A DNA stretch of 64,000 bases from Panaeolus papilionaceus (GCA_015501605.1 JADNRZ010000008.1:620001-684000); one strand, 5' to 3'; positions 34,752-45,805 are shown, counted from the first letter of the stretch. Made by a program: numbers and translations. Notes: generated by a model not told the origin, from the letters alone.

Positions 34752-35301
34752 ATGTTCTCCCGCATCCAGCAGCTCACCGTTCTCTTCGCTCTCCCTCTCT
34801 TTGTTTCTGCCACCGTTCTTCCTCGCCAATTCGGCAGTGACATTGGCAATGGATGCAACACTGGCCCTATCCAGTGCTGCACCAAAGTCGAATCAGTGAG
34901 CTTGAACGATTCTGATGCATTTAGTCCGCACTCTGATCACTTGATCCGTCTGGTGTAGGTCGCTACTTCGCCCTACTCTGACATTGTTGGCGGCCTCTTG
35001 GGCGTCGCCATCGGCTCCTTGGCTGGTCTCATTGGGAGTAAGCCTTCTTTGTCTCCTCAGTGGTAGCTCGATAACGTACTGATGTACATTTCATGTTTCA
35101 TAGCTAACTGCAGCCCCATTGACGTTGTCGGTCTCGGTGGAGGTAACTCTTGCAATGTCCAACCCGTTTGCTGCACGGGAACCCAATTCGTGAGTAATCC
35201 CTCGTCGTAGTTAAGCTATCGAGATCGTTTATCTGATGTAACCTTGCGTACAGAATGGCCTCATCAGCTTCGGCTGCAACCCCGTCACCATCAATGTCTG
35301 A
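34752..35301 (+). CDS. Class I hydrophobin, second of four
   Basis: Four exons (34752-34895, 34959-35037, 35104-35189, 35254-35301) give 118 residues. The signal peptide is followed by a dibasic-like LPRQ site, then [41 protein letters not shown] and FGCNP, making all eight cysteines in class I order. It is the closest relative of the first gene in the island: the GPIQCC block, the [16 protein letters not shown] loop and all three intron positions match. TATATAA lies 97 bases upstream of the ATG. Confidence 0.95.
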
Positions 35302-35486
35302 GCGCTTCGACGTGGTAGCACGACATTTGCCCTAGATTGGGTTTGATATTATACTCATGTTGCTTAATAAAATTTGTGCGCGATCATATTATACATCTTT
35401 GCTGCGAGAGTCTTCTGGATATTGACTACAAATCAAATTTTTGCACCCGCAAACTATGGCTAGCACTAGGTACAATAGTGGACACT

Positions 35487-35868
35487 TTACTGATACTCAT
35501 GACTGGGAACAACGCCGACAGCACATAAGAGCTCTCCTTGAAGGCTACAAGCCAGATGAGGGAGACTTGCTCGCAACCTGGCTTCGAAGTTTAATTTCTC
35601 CATAAGATCAAATACTGGTTGAGTTATGGGTCTGCTCGGACACCTGCCCGGTGGGATGTAGCGTAGATTGATTTCCACTTTTCTGAGAAGGGGGAAGGTT
35701 GTATAATCTGCTACATTTGGAGTTGGGCTCAAGAGGGAATCGACGCGCTCTGCGGCACAATGGCACAAAAGCCGTGCAGACGAGGCAACATACCCCCAGA
35801 GCCTTAACGGTCAAGTTGTTGTCTAGGCTATCCTCCGCCAATTGGTCGATTACGAGTTCAAATATCAA
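35487..35868 (-). pseudogene. Relic of an F-box-like protein gene
   Basis: The minus strand reads FELVIDQLAEDSLDNNLTVK, then VCCLVCTAFVPLCRR, the typical start of a large agaricomycete family with an F-box-like N-terminus (usual form: ELIIDQL...LKACSLVC.AFVPLCRRHLF). The frame is then lost. A second frame continues with YTTFPLLRKVEINLRYIPP, which fits a later part of the same family. There is no start codon of its own and no introns. It sits between two hydrophobin genes as debris. Confidence 0.6.
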
Positions 35869-36646
35869 CAGGCAGGTGGGGCTCTCCTATTGCACCACTT
35901 TGAGAGCCTAGATCTACCAAAGGCATAATAGAGAAAGACATTGTGGTGCGGTGGATGAAGAAGAACTTAGTTGTGGGCCATGGCCTTTGGCCTGGCATGT
36001 ACGAGTCCCATATTCTGCCTTTTGGTAGAATATGACTCGTTCCTTGATGTTGAATTAACTTCGCTGCCGCTCGAATGACTCAAAAGTTGAGGTCTCGGTG
36101 TACTCCTTATCTGAGGTCACGTGTCAGAGAGATTTTCATTACAGAAAAAGCGGGATATAGAACGACTCCCCTAAGGGGGACTCGTAACAACGCTGATGCC
36201 AAGATTTTGTGTTGGTTGATGGCAGTTAGGATTCTCACTATGATGTCATAAAGCGGCTCTGATATCGATTGGACTGAGAATTGAAACATTGTCAGACTCG
36301 CAAAGGTGGTTTTGAATACTATTCCCGAAACAATTTATGTAAATAGTCTCGCAGAAGCCCACTGACATCGCTGAATCTGAGTGAGCAGTCATATACACCA
36401 CGGCCAGAGCTAGAAGGTCGTTCGAGTATTGGTGGCTAGTACCAAAGGAAGCCAGTGTCGAAGGCCTTACAAAGGTTTTTCCAATAGTTCGCATACACGA
36501 AGACCCTATCTTCTATACATGATAGGAGCTATCCAACATATAAAGCCAGACGGGATGCTGCCACAATTGGGCATTGTAGTGAGAAAGAAACGACTCTCAT
36601 ACTTGGCGGACATCCGAGCGCTCCAGTCCCAGGTCTTCACAATCTG
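35869..36646. other. Spacer before hydrophobin 3
   Basis: No gene is visible. A TATAAA box at 36539-36544 belongs to the hydrophobin starting at 36647. Confidence 0.45.
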
Positions 36647-37152
36647 ATGGCAACTCTTCCCCTCATCACCTCTCTGGTATTGTTGGTCCCTCTACTTGTG
36701 CGCAGCTCAGAATTGGCCACCTGTCCTGTCGGAGCCTTGCAATGCTGCACCACTGTCACGCCTGTAAGTACCTAATCCTGACGCGCCGGGGCGTCAGTGC
36801 CTTCGTTTACATGCACTCACTTCAACGCATCAGGTCTCGAACCCCGAAACTACCCAACTCTTGCTCTTGCTCGGAATTTCACCTAGCAATGTACCCCCTG
36901 GGCAAGTTGCAAGTATGAAAACCCTCACTTTCTGTCAGAATCTGACTGATGACACAATGGCCTCCAGCCATTTGCTCCCCTATCCCTTCGGACGCCCAAA
37001 GTGGACTGTGTACCAATCAAACCGTCTGCTGCACCAATAATACATACGTAAGTACTTCCTCAACACTGGCTAGATTATATATATGCCTAATCATCTAAAC
37101 CTTTATTCAGAGTGGGTTGATTGCGTTGGGCTGCAAGTCTGTCAAAGTTTGA
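36647..37152 (+). CDS. Class I-type hydrophobin, third of four, divergent
   Basis: Four exons (36647-36763, 36834-36912, 36968-37047, 37111-37152) give 105 residues. Signal peptide MATLPLITSLVLLVPLLVRS, then ATCPVGALQCCTTVTP, TICSPIPSDAQSGLCTNQTV, CCTNNTY and LGCKS. The eight-cysteine order and the three intron sites are conserved, but the loop (TTQLLLLLGISPSNVPPG) is quite different from genes 1 and 2. There are N-glycosylation sites NQT and NNT beside the second CC pair. TATAAA lies about 105 bases upstream. Confidence 0.93.
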
Positions 37153-37514
37153 GTGGGACGTCGGAGGAGTTTACGCTCATATGGTGATCACAGATACTGA
37201 CTTTGAATTTGAACGACGTTAAGGTTACAACCTTTGCCGATGAGTTGAATCAATTCGGACTAAGTTGACACTCAGGTCGAAATACGGATATATTAATCGG
37301 TGACAGAGCCTGAGGGGGCTTCACGAGTAAGAGGCGTTTTTGGATAAGATGCGGAATATATATCTCCTCTCATAAGTCGCTACAAGTGCCCTTTCAATTA
37401 ACTCTCTCCATTAGGCAGCTACGAGCATCATGTCGAACACAGATATATACCTCCATTCTTACTGTCAGATTATGGGCATTTGTACTTATATACTTGCATC
37501 CACGTCGTCATAAC

Positions 37515-38071
37515 ATGCTTTCAAAACTGTTGTTATTTGTCGTCGCTATTTCGCTCGTCACGAAAGCTTTGTCTCTACCACCAGTCCAATATAGGAGAGC
37601 TGCTGATGGATCCCCGCGCCCCAGTGCCCTCTCCAGGTGTACCACATTCGATTTGATAGGCGGGATAAAGAATGCACCCCTGGCGGATTTCTCCCTTGCT
37701 TAAATATTGAATTCAAATCCTTTCAACGACCTTGTCTTGGTTCTGGTGAGTGACTGCACCTGATATGCAATGTTGCGAACTCTAGCAGCATATATCTGAT
37801 GTTGTTACTTTGAAGCCTCCTGAAGTCCGCCAGCAATTCGAGGAACTTACGGAGGAAGACAAGGCCATTTTAAAAGAATTACTTCTCAGAGTAATAGAAT
37901 TGAAAAACCTCAATGAAGCGCTGGAAGCGCTCAAGGAGAAGGTATGATTCACCTACAGGTCATCGGATTTGCGTCATGCTGATTTGATAACTTAACTATC
38001 ACCTTGCACAGAGCCCTAAATTACATGAAATGGCCCTAAAAATTCTCTCGGTGCTAGGATTCCTGTTGTAA
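37515..38071 (+). pseudogene. Small secreted helical protein with in-frame TAA (family member A)
   Basis: Exons 37515-37745, 37816-37941 and 38012-38071 keep one phase throughout and would give 138 residues. Signal peptide MLSKLLLFVVAISLVTKALS, then PPVQYRRAADGS, and after the first intron PPEVRQQFEELTEEDKAILK and the helical LKNLNEALEALKEK. Codon 63 (37701-37703) is TAA. The frame before and after it is otherwise intact, both introns have clean borders and the final stop is in phase. No splice can remove the TAA. It is either a very young pseudogene, a strain-specific null allele or an assembly error. It is related in layout to the two following genes. Confidence 0.65.
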
Positions 38072-38545
38072 GCTAGCGCTGTTTGCAATTGTTCGATGTG
38101 GCTAGCTTCGGCGATGACGACAAGTCATTCGAATATATGATTTTTTCAAGTATACCATGGGAACCTAATTGTGGTGACCAAGTTAGGCCTCAGGGATTCA
38201 AGCTTCGGGTGTAAATTAATCAGGATCCAGCCAGATGCATACTCGCTAGCGTCCTCGCCAAAAAATGCAAAATGTCTCAACTCCTTTAATGGTTAAGCCT
38301 GCCCAATCTCCTTCGAACCTTCGAGCCTTCCAGTATCTTAGGGGTTTCTATTCTTATACATGACATGACACCTCCGCGGAAGAGGAGAGGTCATATGGAC
38401 TTGAAGCTAAACATCGAGAATGTTGAGTTGAAATGTTCGCAATCGAAAGGCACTAAGCATCAGACCATGACATTCATGCCCAGTATAAAAGCTTTGGATT
38501 CTGAGCGCTTCAAATCCCCCGCGTCATCAACAAAGTCATTCAGAC

Positions 38546-39135
38546 ATGTATTTGTTTCGCTTATCATCTGTCATCTTTCTTCTTCTCTTTACATGCGCCT
38601 TTGCTGCGCCTTATACCCAATTGCGTGCTTGAGAGACAGACAGCACTTCTTTGAATATTGGTCCCAGAATACGCATATTGTTCAACTTACTGAGGAATGA
38701 ATTTGAACTTCACCCGGACCTTCAGGAAGCTATACTTGGACCCATTATGAAGGGGAACGAGAGCTCGGTACGTTTCGCGAAGTTGCAACATAGTATTTGA
38801 TCTAATGTGTATTTCGATAAGGGCTTGGTGCCTCTGCCCGAGCTGAGCACCTCACAGCGTGCTGCTCTAGTAGAACTCCGTAATAAGGTATTTCCAGTTC
38901 GCTGTCCTATCCGTAAAGATTGGCGAAATATTAAACTGAGTATGCATTTTAGAACTACCGATCGAATACATCGACTCAGAACACTTCTGTTACCATCTAG
39001 GGGAATGATTCAGTGATTGATATAGTCTCGAACGCCTGGGACGATATTTTGACATCAGTTTTCGGGGATACAAGCCCGCAGACTGATGATCTTTGTAACC
39101 CCGTGACGGTCATCAGCAAACTCTTCTGTGAATAG
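38546..39135 (+). pseudogene. Small secreted protein with two in-frame stops (family member B)
   Basis: Exons 38546-38767, 38822-38887 and 38980-39135 stay in phase and would give 147 residues. Signal peptide MYLFRLSSVIFLLLFTCAFA, then APYTQLRA followed by TGA (38630-38632), which is one C-to-T change from CGA. The frame continues to FELHPDLQEAILGPIMKGNE, then LVPLPELSTSQRAALVELRN. The last exon has a TAG (38998-39000) and then a long acidic, folded-looking end with SVIDIVSNAWDDILTSVFG and two cysteines. Introns remain normal. TATAAAA lies at about 38483. Confidence 0.65.
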
Positions 39136-39635
39136 CATAATGTTCTCTGCGTTGTACATTCAGTATATCTTTTGCAACCCAAGTGAATGTACTTAGTAAT
39201 GTTATGGGTCAACACTAGTACTGGTGTCATTTGTTTCAAGTGTGCTGTGGGCGTACCCGCTGTTCAGCACTTAGTACACCGAAATCTATAAATTTTGGAA
39301 ATCTTAAATCCATCCTTGTGCTAAGCCTGTTCCAGCCACTGGAGCTTTATTTTACCTGACATCTCAAATTAAAACCAATGTACGAGAGTCTTCTCGGCAC
39401 TACTAACACAACAGTTAGAAGACTGTCGGAAAATGCTATTATTTTTAGCTCTGCTTTGGAACCGTATGATATTTGTTCTAATGTTCGTAGCGGATCCATA
39501 CATCGGAGGAACGCTCCAAACCCAGAAGCTCGTTCAACTTTCAAACGCGAGAAAACGCACCATACAGGAATGCTTAAAACCAAATTAATCTGGGGGCTGC
39601 ATTATATCTCTCATCCACAACCATAAGCAGACAAT

Positions 39636-40356
39636 ATGTCTTATCATATTCCTCGCGTTCTCGTCTCCCTTCTCCTGTTCTCTCTATTGGGATATACACT
39701 TGCTCTACCTGTCCGAAGAGCTGATCAATCTGCTACAGCTCTCGAGATACCTGACTTGTTGAAAGGTGCTCTGGGATTACCCTCGTCAACCACTAATCGT
39801 TTACGTGTGCCTTCGAATGCTGATGATTTGGTAAGAATATGTAGGGTCTAGGAGCAAACCCTGATGCTGATACTTACCTGGACAGGGCCTCAATCTTCCA
39901 GCCGGTATTAAGCTCAAGCCTACTCAAATTGCTTCTATTGGAAAGCTTGAACAAGCGGTTTGTTTTTCCTCTACACCCACATCTTGGCATATATTGATGT
40001 GGTCAAACCCAAGGCGCCCCAGCTGGTTCCAAAAGTCGTTGACATTGTCCAAAGCCTGACTACCACAGTAACTGGAAGCATTCTCCCAAACATAAACACC
40101 ATTCTCGACGTGCTCCTCGATGGCATTCTTCAAACTGGGGTGCATAAAAATGACAAGGTAATATCTCACGTTCTGGTGTGAATGCGTATGACAATGTTAA
40201 CGTGTTATTGACCCTTGTATGGGGATCTCATAGCTCATACTTTCAACACTCAACGCAGCCACGGATGCACTGGGCCGCATACAGTCATTGTTATTAAGCA
40301 CAAACACTACCGGAAAAGGCCTGCTTCCCGTCGCGATCGGCAATCTTTCGTTGTAG
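39636..40356 (+). CDS. Small secreted protein, intact (family member C)
   Basis: Four exons (39636-39830, 39886-39957, 40014-40157, 40234-40356), each a whole number of codons, give 177 residues. The signal peptide ends near ALALPVRRADQ, with a possible Kex2-type RR site. It continues IPDLLKGALGLPSSTTNRL, LPAGIKLKPTQIASIGKLEQ, VVDIVQSLTTTVTGSILPNI and ends LLPVAIGNLSL. It lacks cysteines, is mostly amphipathic helix and has no recognised domain. The second exon (GLNLPAG...KLEQA) aligns by eye with the second exons of the two broken neighbours, so the three form a tandem family. The function is unknown; secretion beside hydrophobins suggests a surface or matrix role. Confidence 0.7.
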
Positions 40357-41002
40357 CATAGTTGTTTTCACGGCATCACCTATCTCACAATGCCTCTAGT
40401 TATCGTGTTAGCTCCAAAGATGTGATTATTAGAGCCCTCTCAACTCAAATAACTGTTTGCTATAAACTCGAACCGATGCATGCCGCAATCGGACACCATC
40501 GTGGGCGCTTGAGCCGAAGTCGGACTCGTGAGAACTTCGAATGCGAAGTTACTCCTCGAACAAAACGGTTTAACGAGTCGCCTGGATAAGACGCCCTAAT
40601 AGTATCCATTCAAAAGGAAACAAAGCTTGCTTTAGAACAGTTTGTATAGCACACTGCCAAGCCGCACTGACTTTAAGTGTAACGCCAGTCCAAACATTAA
40701 TATTTCTTCTTTCACGATTTTAGTCGGCGCTAGGTAAAGCCTCGAGAAACCTGCAATGCCTTCACTAGCAAACGAAGTACCTCCTAGGGTTGTTAAAATG
40801 GGGTCTGTGTGTTGGAACGGGGCAAAACGGCGACTATGAATTCCAAAAATCCCATTGACAGGGGGGATGGGGTTGCTCAGGAGCGCTAATATGACTATGA
40901 AGTTAATTATATCGGGACGCAAGATACATATAAGCTACGCTTATATCCCCCTCATAGCGCCAAAAACCGACATCGTATTCATCTCACACTCGACACTTCA
41001 AG
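40357..41002. other. Spacer before hydrophobin 4
   Basis: No gene is seen. TATAAGC near 40928, about 75 bases before the ATG at 41003, is the likely TATA box of hydrophobin 4. Confidence 0.45.
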
Positions 41003-41591
41003 ATGGTCTTTGGCTCCAACAAATTCTTCCTGGGTGTCTCTGTCGCGCTTTCGCTCATGGCTGGGCATATGGTCACCGCTGATACCAACGATTTCATTTG
41101 CGAAAGAAGCCTTCAATGTTGTAGGGGCCTCGCTAACGTGAGTAGCGAGTCAACTTACATGATAAAGGTCAACCAACTCATGTGCGATTATCAGCCATAC
41201 ACGGCTGATGTCTTAATCTCATACTCGGCCGCGGGTTATAATCCACCAAGACCACTCAAGCTTTCCGTTGGAAGTACGCCGTGAATTTATCTTCCAACAT
41301 AAATAATGAAATAATAATCAGCTTTTCCCTAGGAATGTGTCGTCTTGTAGGAGCTACCCCGTGCAGACAAGATGACATCGTTTCTTGCTGCGACAAACCA
41401 TTAGAGGGGAAAAGGTTTCTTTTTGGGAGTGTAAGTGATACCTCATTCGTCGCTATTCGAAGGGAGTATGGGTCGAATCCTGACATCTGTTATACCAGCG
41501 TGAACTGTACGCTTTTAGCTGCGTCAAAGCGGAATCTACTGGTACGCTAGCCGAACCTAAGCCAGCCGAACCTAAGCCAGCACCAGCTTAG
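41003..41591 (+). CDS. Divergent hydrophobin-like protein with repeat tail, fourth of four
   Basis: Four exons (41003-41137, 41195-41273, 41333-41430, 41499-41591) give 134 residues. A signal peptide ends near MAGHMVTAD. Cysteines then follow hydrophobin order: FICERSLQCCRGLAN, MCRLVGATPC, VSCCDKPLEGK and, in exon 4, FSCVK. Intron positions match the other three genes, and exon 2 is 79 bases as in genes 2 and 3. Unusual points: the loops are polar and charged instead of hydrophobic (ADVLISYSAAGYNPPRPLK), spacing between the middle cysteines is short, and a tail with two AEPKP repeats follows the last cysteine. It may have lost film formation. It may instead be a young pseudogene, but the frame and splice sites are clean. 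Confidence 0.72.
41550..41579 (+). repeat. Two tandem 15-base units (AEPKP) at the hydrophobin 4 C-terminus
   Basis: GCCGAACCTAAGCCA occurs twice in perfect tandem, just before the stop at 41589-41591. Each copy codes Ala-Glu-Pro-Lys-Pro. Confidence 0.9.
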
Positions 41592-42016
41592 TTGAGTAGG
41601 ACAGTAGAAGGCGGCTTCAAGTTGGTGCTAGTTGAAGTTGGAAGTCGAAGTTAGCCGAGGAAGTATGGGGTTTGGAGATATACATTGAACTAAGTAGTCC
41701 TCGTATGCGTAATCCTGTGGTCAGGCTCGAGAGTCCACTAGTTTCGTAACTTCAATGTACATTTTCGAAGCAGAACGAATCACAGAAAAGAAACTGAAGA
41801 ACAAAATGTTGACCAGACGCAGCTAAAGCCCCGACCAATCAAACACAAACACCAACGCCCCTATCCAGTGATACCAAATCCATCGACTCATGTCGATTCT
41901 CGAATCTTCTGCCCTCATCATAGTCATCCATCGACTCGTCATTTGACTCTCTTTCCGTTCTACTCCCACTTCTTGTGTTTCTGCTACTCTCTTGAGCTTT
42001 GAGTCAATTTGTGAAT

Positions 42017-42724
42017 ATGGGTCTTATTGAGGTGAGTGAGACCTATGCGAGGGTGATTTGTAGGGGGAGAGGGAGAGCTGATTATGATTTTTTTGTGTTT
42101 TGTGTATGATTTTCTTGGGTTCTTGATATGGTGTCGAATTATTCTGGACTTCCTCTTCGTCCTCGCTTATGTATCGCGACTGGATAACGCCAATTCTTGA
42201 ACTGTGTTGCCCTCTACTTTCTGAACACCTCCATCAAACCCACCCAACATCTCACTTCATCACGCTGCCTCTCCTCAAAAAACCAGATCATCGCCAACGA
42301 CCGTCTCGGAAGGAAAGGTTTGTATCCTCCTGCTGACCATTCTTGAATCATTCTTATTCACCATCTAATAAATGACGTCCTGATCCTCACTACGATCTGC
42401 TCAACAAATTCACCTAAATTCTGGATATACTACAGTTCGTGTCAAGTGCAGCTCTGAAGACACCGTTGGAGACCTCAAAAAGCTGATCGGCGCTCAAACC
42501 GGTACAGATCCCAGCAAGATCCAGCTCAAGAAATGGTATGCTCCTCCCTCCTCACCTGCTCTCCTCACTTTCTCAATTGTTTTCTTTCCCCTCTTCACTT
42601 CTCCTCATTGTTTTATCATGCGACTGACTGACATCCCCTTGCCCATAGGTACACTATTTACAAAGATCACATCACTCTCGCAGACTATGAGATCAACGAC
42701 GGCATGAGTTTGGAGATGTACTAA
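42017..42724 (+). CDS. HUB1: Ubiquitin-like modifier Hub1 / UBL5
   Basis: Four exons (42017-42031, 42287-42317, 42436-42535, 42649-42724) give 73 residues, the exact family length. The sequence [20 protein letters not shown], then [16 protein letters not shown] and [20 protein letters not shown], is unmistakable. Hub1 binds spliceosome proteins (Snu66, Prp38) non-covalently and tunes use of weak 5' splice sites, fitting for an intron-dense genome. The C-terminus ends LEMY with a single Tyr, not the common YY-x end; Hub1 is not processed to a Gly-Gly. Exon 1 is only 15 bases and intron 1 is long (255 bases). Confidence 0.96.
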
Positions 42725-43172
42725 ACCCCGAAGGCATCCTGTCCATTTTGTCAAGTTTTTATCTTACCGATATCCTTATCTATCCTCCTCTTTTCACCCT
42801 CCTACATCTTTTGTCGTCCTGCTTGACTCCATGAAATAATAATGTAATTCTATGCAATCTTCAGTTTCGTGTGTCAGTTCAATTAGAGGGAGGCTAGGTA
42901 TGGCCAGTAAGATGAGAGAGAATAAATAGGTTCCGAATCCTAGTTACTACTTATCTACTTTACATGTCCCAAGGGAGAGCGAAAAAAGGACTGTAAGTTG
43001 TACATATTAAATACAGCAATGTCGATGTAGAACGGAAAGAAAAAAAGGAGGCAAAGCGAGGTATCATATGTATGTAATCCTGGCGTTAACAAGAAAGCAG
43101 CAATAACAAAAGGTTGCAACAAGGAAACTTGAGAAAAATATAAGGCTCTTAATACCCAGAAGAAAATATCAA

Positions 43173-45805
43173 TCAATACGTCGTCGAATCCTGTAACCTC
43201 CACCTCGACAGTGGTCCCCACCACCACAACGACCTCCCGCCTCCTCCATTATCATCATCGCGATCATCGTCTCTCCTCCCGCGCTCAGCATCCTCGACAT
43301 CATCTCCCCTTCTCTGACGATCCCGCTGTCTCTCTCTCTCTCTCTCCCTCTCTCTGTCTCTTTCTCGTTCTCTAGACCGATCCCGATTGCGATTCCGAGG
43401 AGGATGCACAATCTCAGGTTCCGTCTCTGAATGAGAGGTAGAAGACGTCGTATACATATCATCCTCTTCCTCTTCTTCAGGCTGATGTACCTGTCTCCTC
43501 CCTCTCGAATTCGAATTCGTCGTGTTTGATATACCCTGTCTTGACGAGCTCGCAGTCGCATTAGGCTGGACAACGGACGAGCGAGAACGAGACCCCGATG
43601 GGCCAGAATAATCCTCCATCTCATACACACCCTCCGTCTCCTCCCCTCTCTCCTCCGCGCGCCTCTTTTGTATCTTCTCCCGTTCCCTCTCCCTCGGTCT
43701 CTGCGCCTTCGTCATCCTCTCCCTCGACGGCTCCCTCGACGGCGCCTCACTCGCACTACCACTCTCCGCCTCGCTCGCCGTCACACTCCCGCTCCCCTCA
43801 GTCTCACTCATCTCAACGCTCTCCTTCCGTCTTCTCACTTCGTGCCTCCTTTCCTTCTCCTTCCCCTTGCCTTTATTACTCTTCTTCGCCACATGTTTCC
43901 CCACCCCCCTCGCCAACCCCACATCATCCGCCCTCCTCTTGCGCCATCCAAACGTATACCACCCGCCCGGCACATCCGGACTCTGCGTAGGCCTAGGCAC
44001 ACCCCCACTATTCACATTCGTATCCCTAATATTATCGCCCACAACAACCTGCACATCCACCTCGGCGTCCCTCCCCCTATCTCCCTCCATCTCCCTGATC
44101 CTCTCCACCCTCTCCGCAGCCTGTATCCTCGCAGCCCTGTTATGCTCCCTCCGCAACGCCGCATACCACCACCTCACAAACGCTGGTAAAAATCGAGGCA
44201 AACTAGACGTTGTCACGCTCCCCCCACTACTCGTCTCCTCCGTCGTCCGCGTTTCCGTGCGCCTCCCGAACGTATTGGTGTTCGTCTGCGTGTTCGCGCG
44301 GGAGATAGTGAGTGTCATTGATGTTCTTCTAGAGTTGACAGATCTACTATCGGCATCATCGTCTACATCACCACGACGGCGCCGTCTCCTCGGATGTGTA
44401 TCATCAACGATAACACTCGCACCCGTCGCACTAGCACCAGCAGCACTGCTCCCTCCACTCTGCGAAAACGCACCCGCGACGCCCTCCCATACCTTCCGTG
44501 CTCTAATCCCCCTCTCCCTCGCCCTCTCGGTCCTCTCTCGCCTCCTCTGATCCCTCTTCGCCTCCCTCCTGATCTTCTCCTCCGCCTCATAGTCCTCATC
44601 ATCCACATCCCTCGAACGGGAGGACCCACTACTATACCCTGCACCACTACCTGCGCCTACCCACCACCACCAGCCCAAAAAGCTCTGCCACAACACCACG
44701 GCCCACATCAAACTAGGGAGCCAGACGTACTCTTCCTCTTTATGCACGCTCAAAAAATTGAGGGCGGTACTGACGACGGCCAGACTCAGCGCTGCGCACC
44801 CGAAGACGGCAGTGCCGCCGTCTGTTCTCCATGCCTGAGCGCGGTTGACGAAGAGCCCCCAGATGAAGAGTGCGATGGTGAAGAGGAGGGAGAGGGAGGC
44901 GTTGCAGACGTTGCGGACTGCGGAAGCGACGTTGGCGACGTTTTCGGAACCGGAGATGGGGAGGAGCTGCATTACGGCTGCGACGACTGCTAGAGGACCT
45001 GGATTAAAACAATATTGATTAGCGGATTGGTTGGGGGATGGAAGGGCATGAGGGAAAGAGGAGATAGCATTTGAGCTATTTTTAGAATGGCATCCAAGGG
45101 AGGGAAGGAAGGAGCAAGAAAGGGAGCAGAGGGAGGCCGGCGTGTGAATTATGATACTCACCGAGGAGGGCAAAGATGAGACGTCCTTCGAGTTTGGATG
45201 GGTAGAGGAGAGTTAGGAATTGAATGTGGGTTATCTGAGATTATTGTAGTTAGAGAGCGGGGTTGGATGGATAGAATAAATTTAATTTAATACCTGAATT
45301 AAACCACTGGTGCTTGCATTCATAACTAACCACGTCGCTTTTTCTGCGACGGTCCAGCCACCTCTAGTCGTATCAAGATCCAAGTCACTCGGAGGGACAT
45401 TTACAGCGATATAACTGAGCATGTACGGCCAGTTTTCACTCTCTGCTAGACTGGCACTCAATACGACATGGATGGTAGCGATGAGAGATATGAGGAGGGT
45501 GGTTACGCCTGAGAGTTGGAGGACGTAGTTGACTGGAGCGAGAGGCCAGTGGTATTGGGCAGTGAACATGAGGTGTATGAAGAGGACTGCGACGAGAGTG
45601 AGGACAATGCCTGTTAGCATGATTTGGATAGGCAATGAGCGGACAAAGGGAGGTCTGAAGGCGAGGTATGGGTCATTGAGCAATCTAATTAAAATAAAAT
45701 GAGTTTTAGTTTCGTGGAATATGAATTATAAACTGACCCATCCTGTTGTGCTACTACCAATGAAATAAAGGTGAAGAATGTTATGAGTTTGTAGAGGATC
45801 GTCAT
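43173..45805 (-). CDS. Seven-TM protein with long charged cytosolic tail (Rim21/PalH- or Rra1-like architecture)
   Basis: Four exons (45805-45738, 45684-45294, 45234-45162, 44998-43173) give 785 residues. A signal-like start (MTILYKLITFFTFISLVVAQ) is followed by seven hydrophobic spans at about 42-63, 74-99, 139-163, 171-192, 212-228, 242-260 and 269-291, the last ending in WWWW. From about 293 to 785 the protein is a highly charged, low-complexity tail: RREAKRDQRRRERTERARER, acidic EEEEEDD, then RERERDRERERERERQRDRQ. N-terminus outside, seven spans and a long cytosolic tail is the layout of fungal pH sensors PalH/Rim21. The Cryptococcus sensor Rra1 likewise has a highly charged tail. The gene is divergent from a PalI/Rim9-like gene. 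No sequence family could be confirmed by eye; the sensor idea is inference. Confidence 0.75.

Noticed and set aside
37701..39000. A-to-I RNA editing rescuing the secreted-protein stops
   Set aside because: It would suit TAG or TGA but not simply TAA, and this editing is documented in ascomycete sexual tissue, not established here. It is left only as a test in the findings.
43598..44993. Long Pro/Leu/Ser-rich plus-strand frames under the 7-TM gene tail
   Set aside because: They mirror the Arg/Glu-rich tail codons on the other strand and are by-products of composition.
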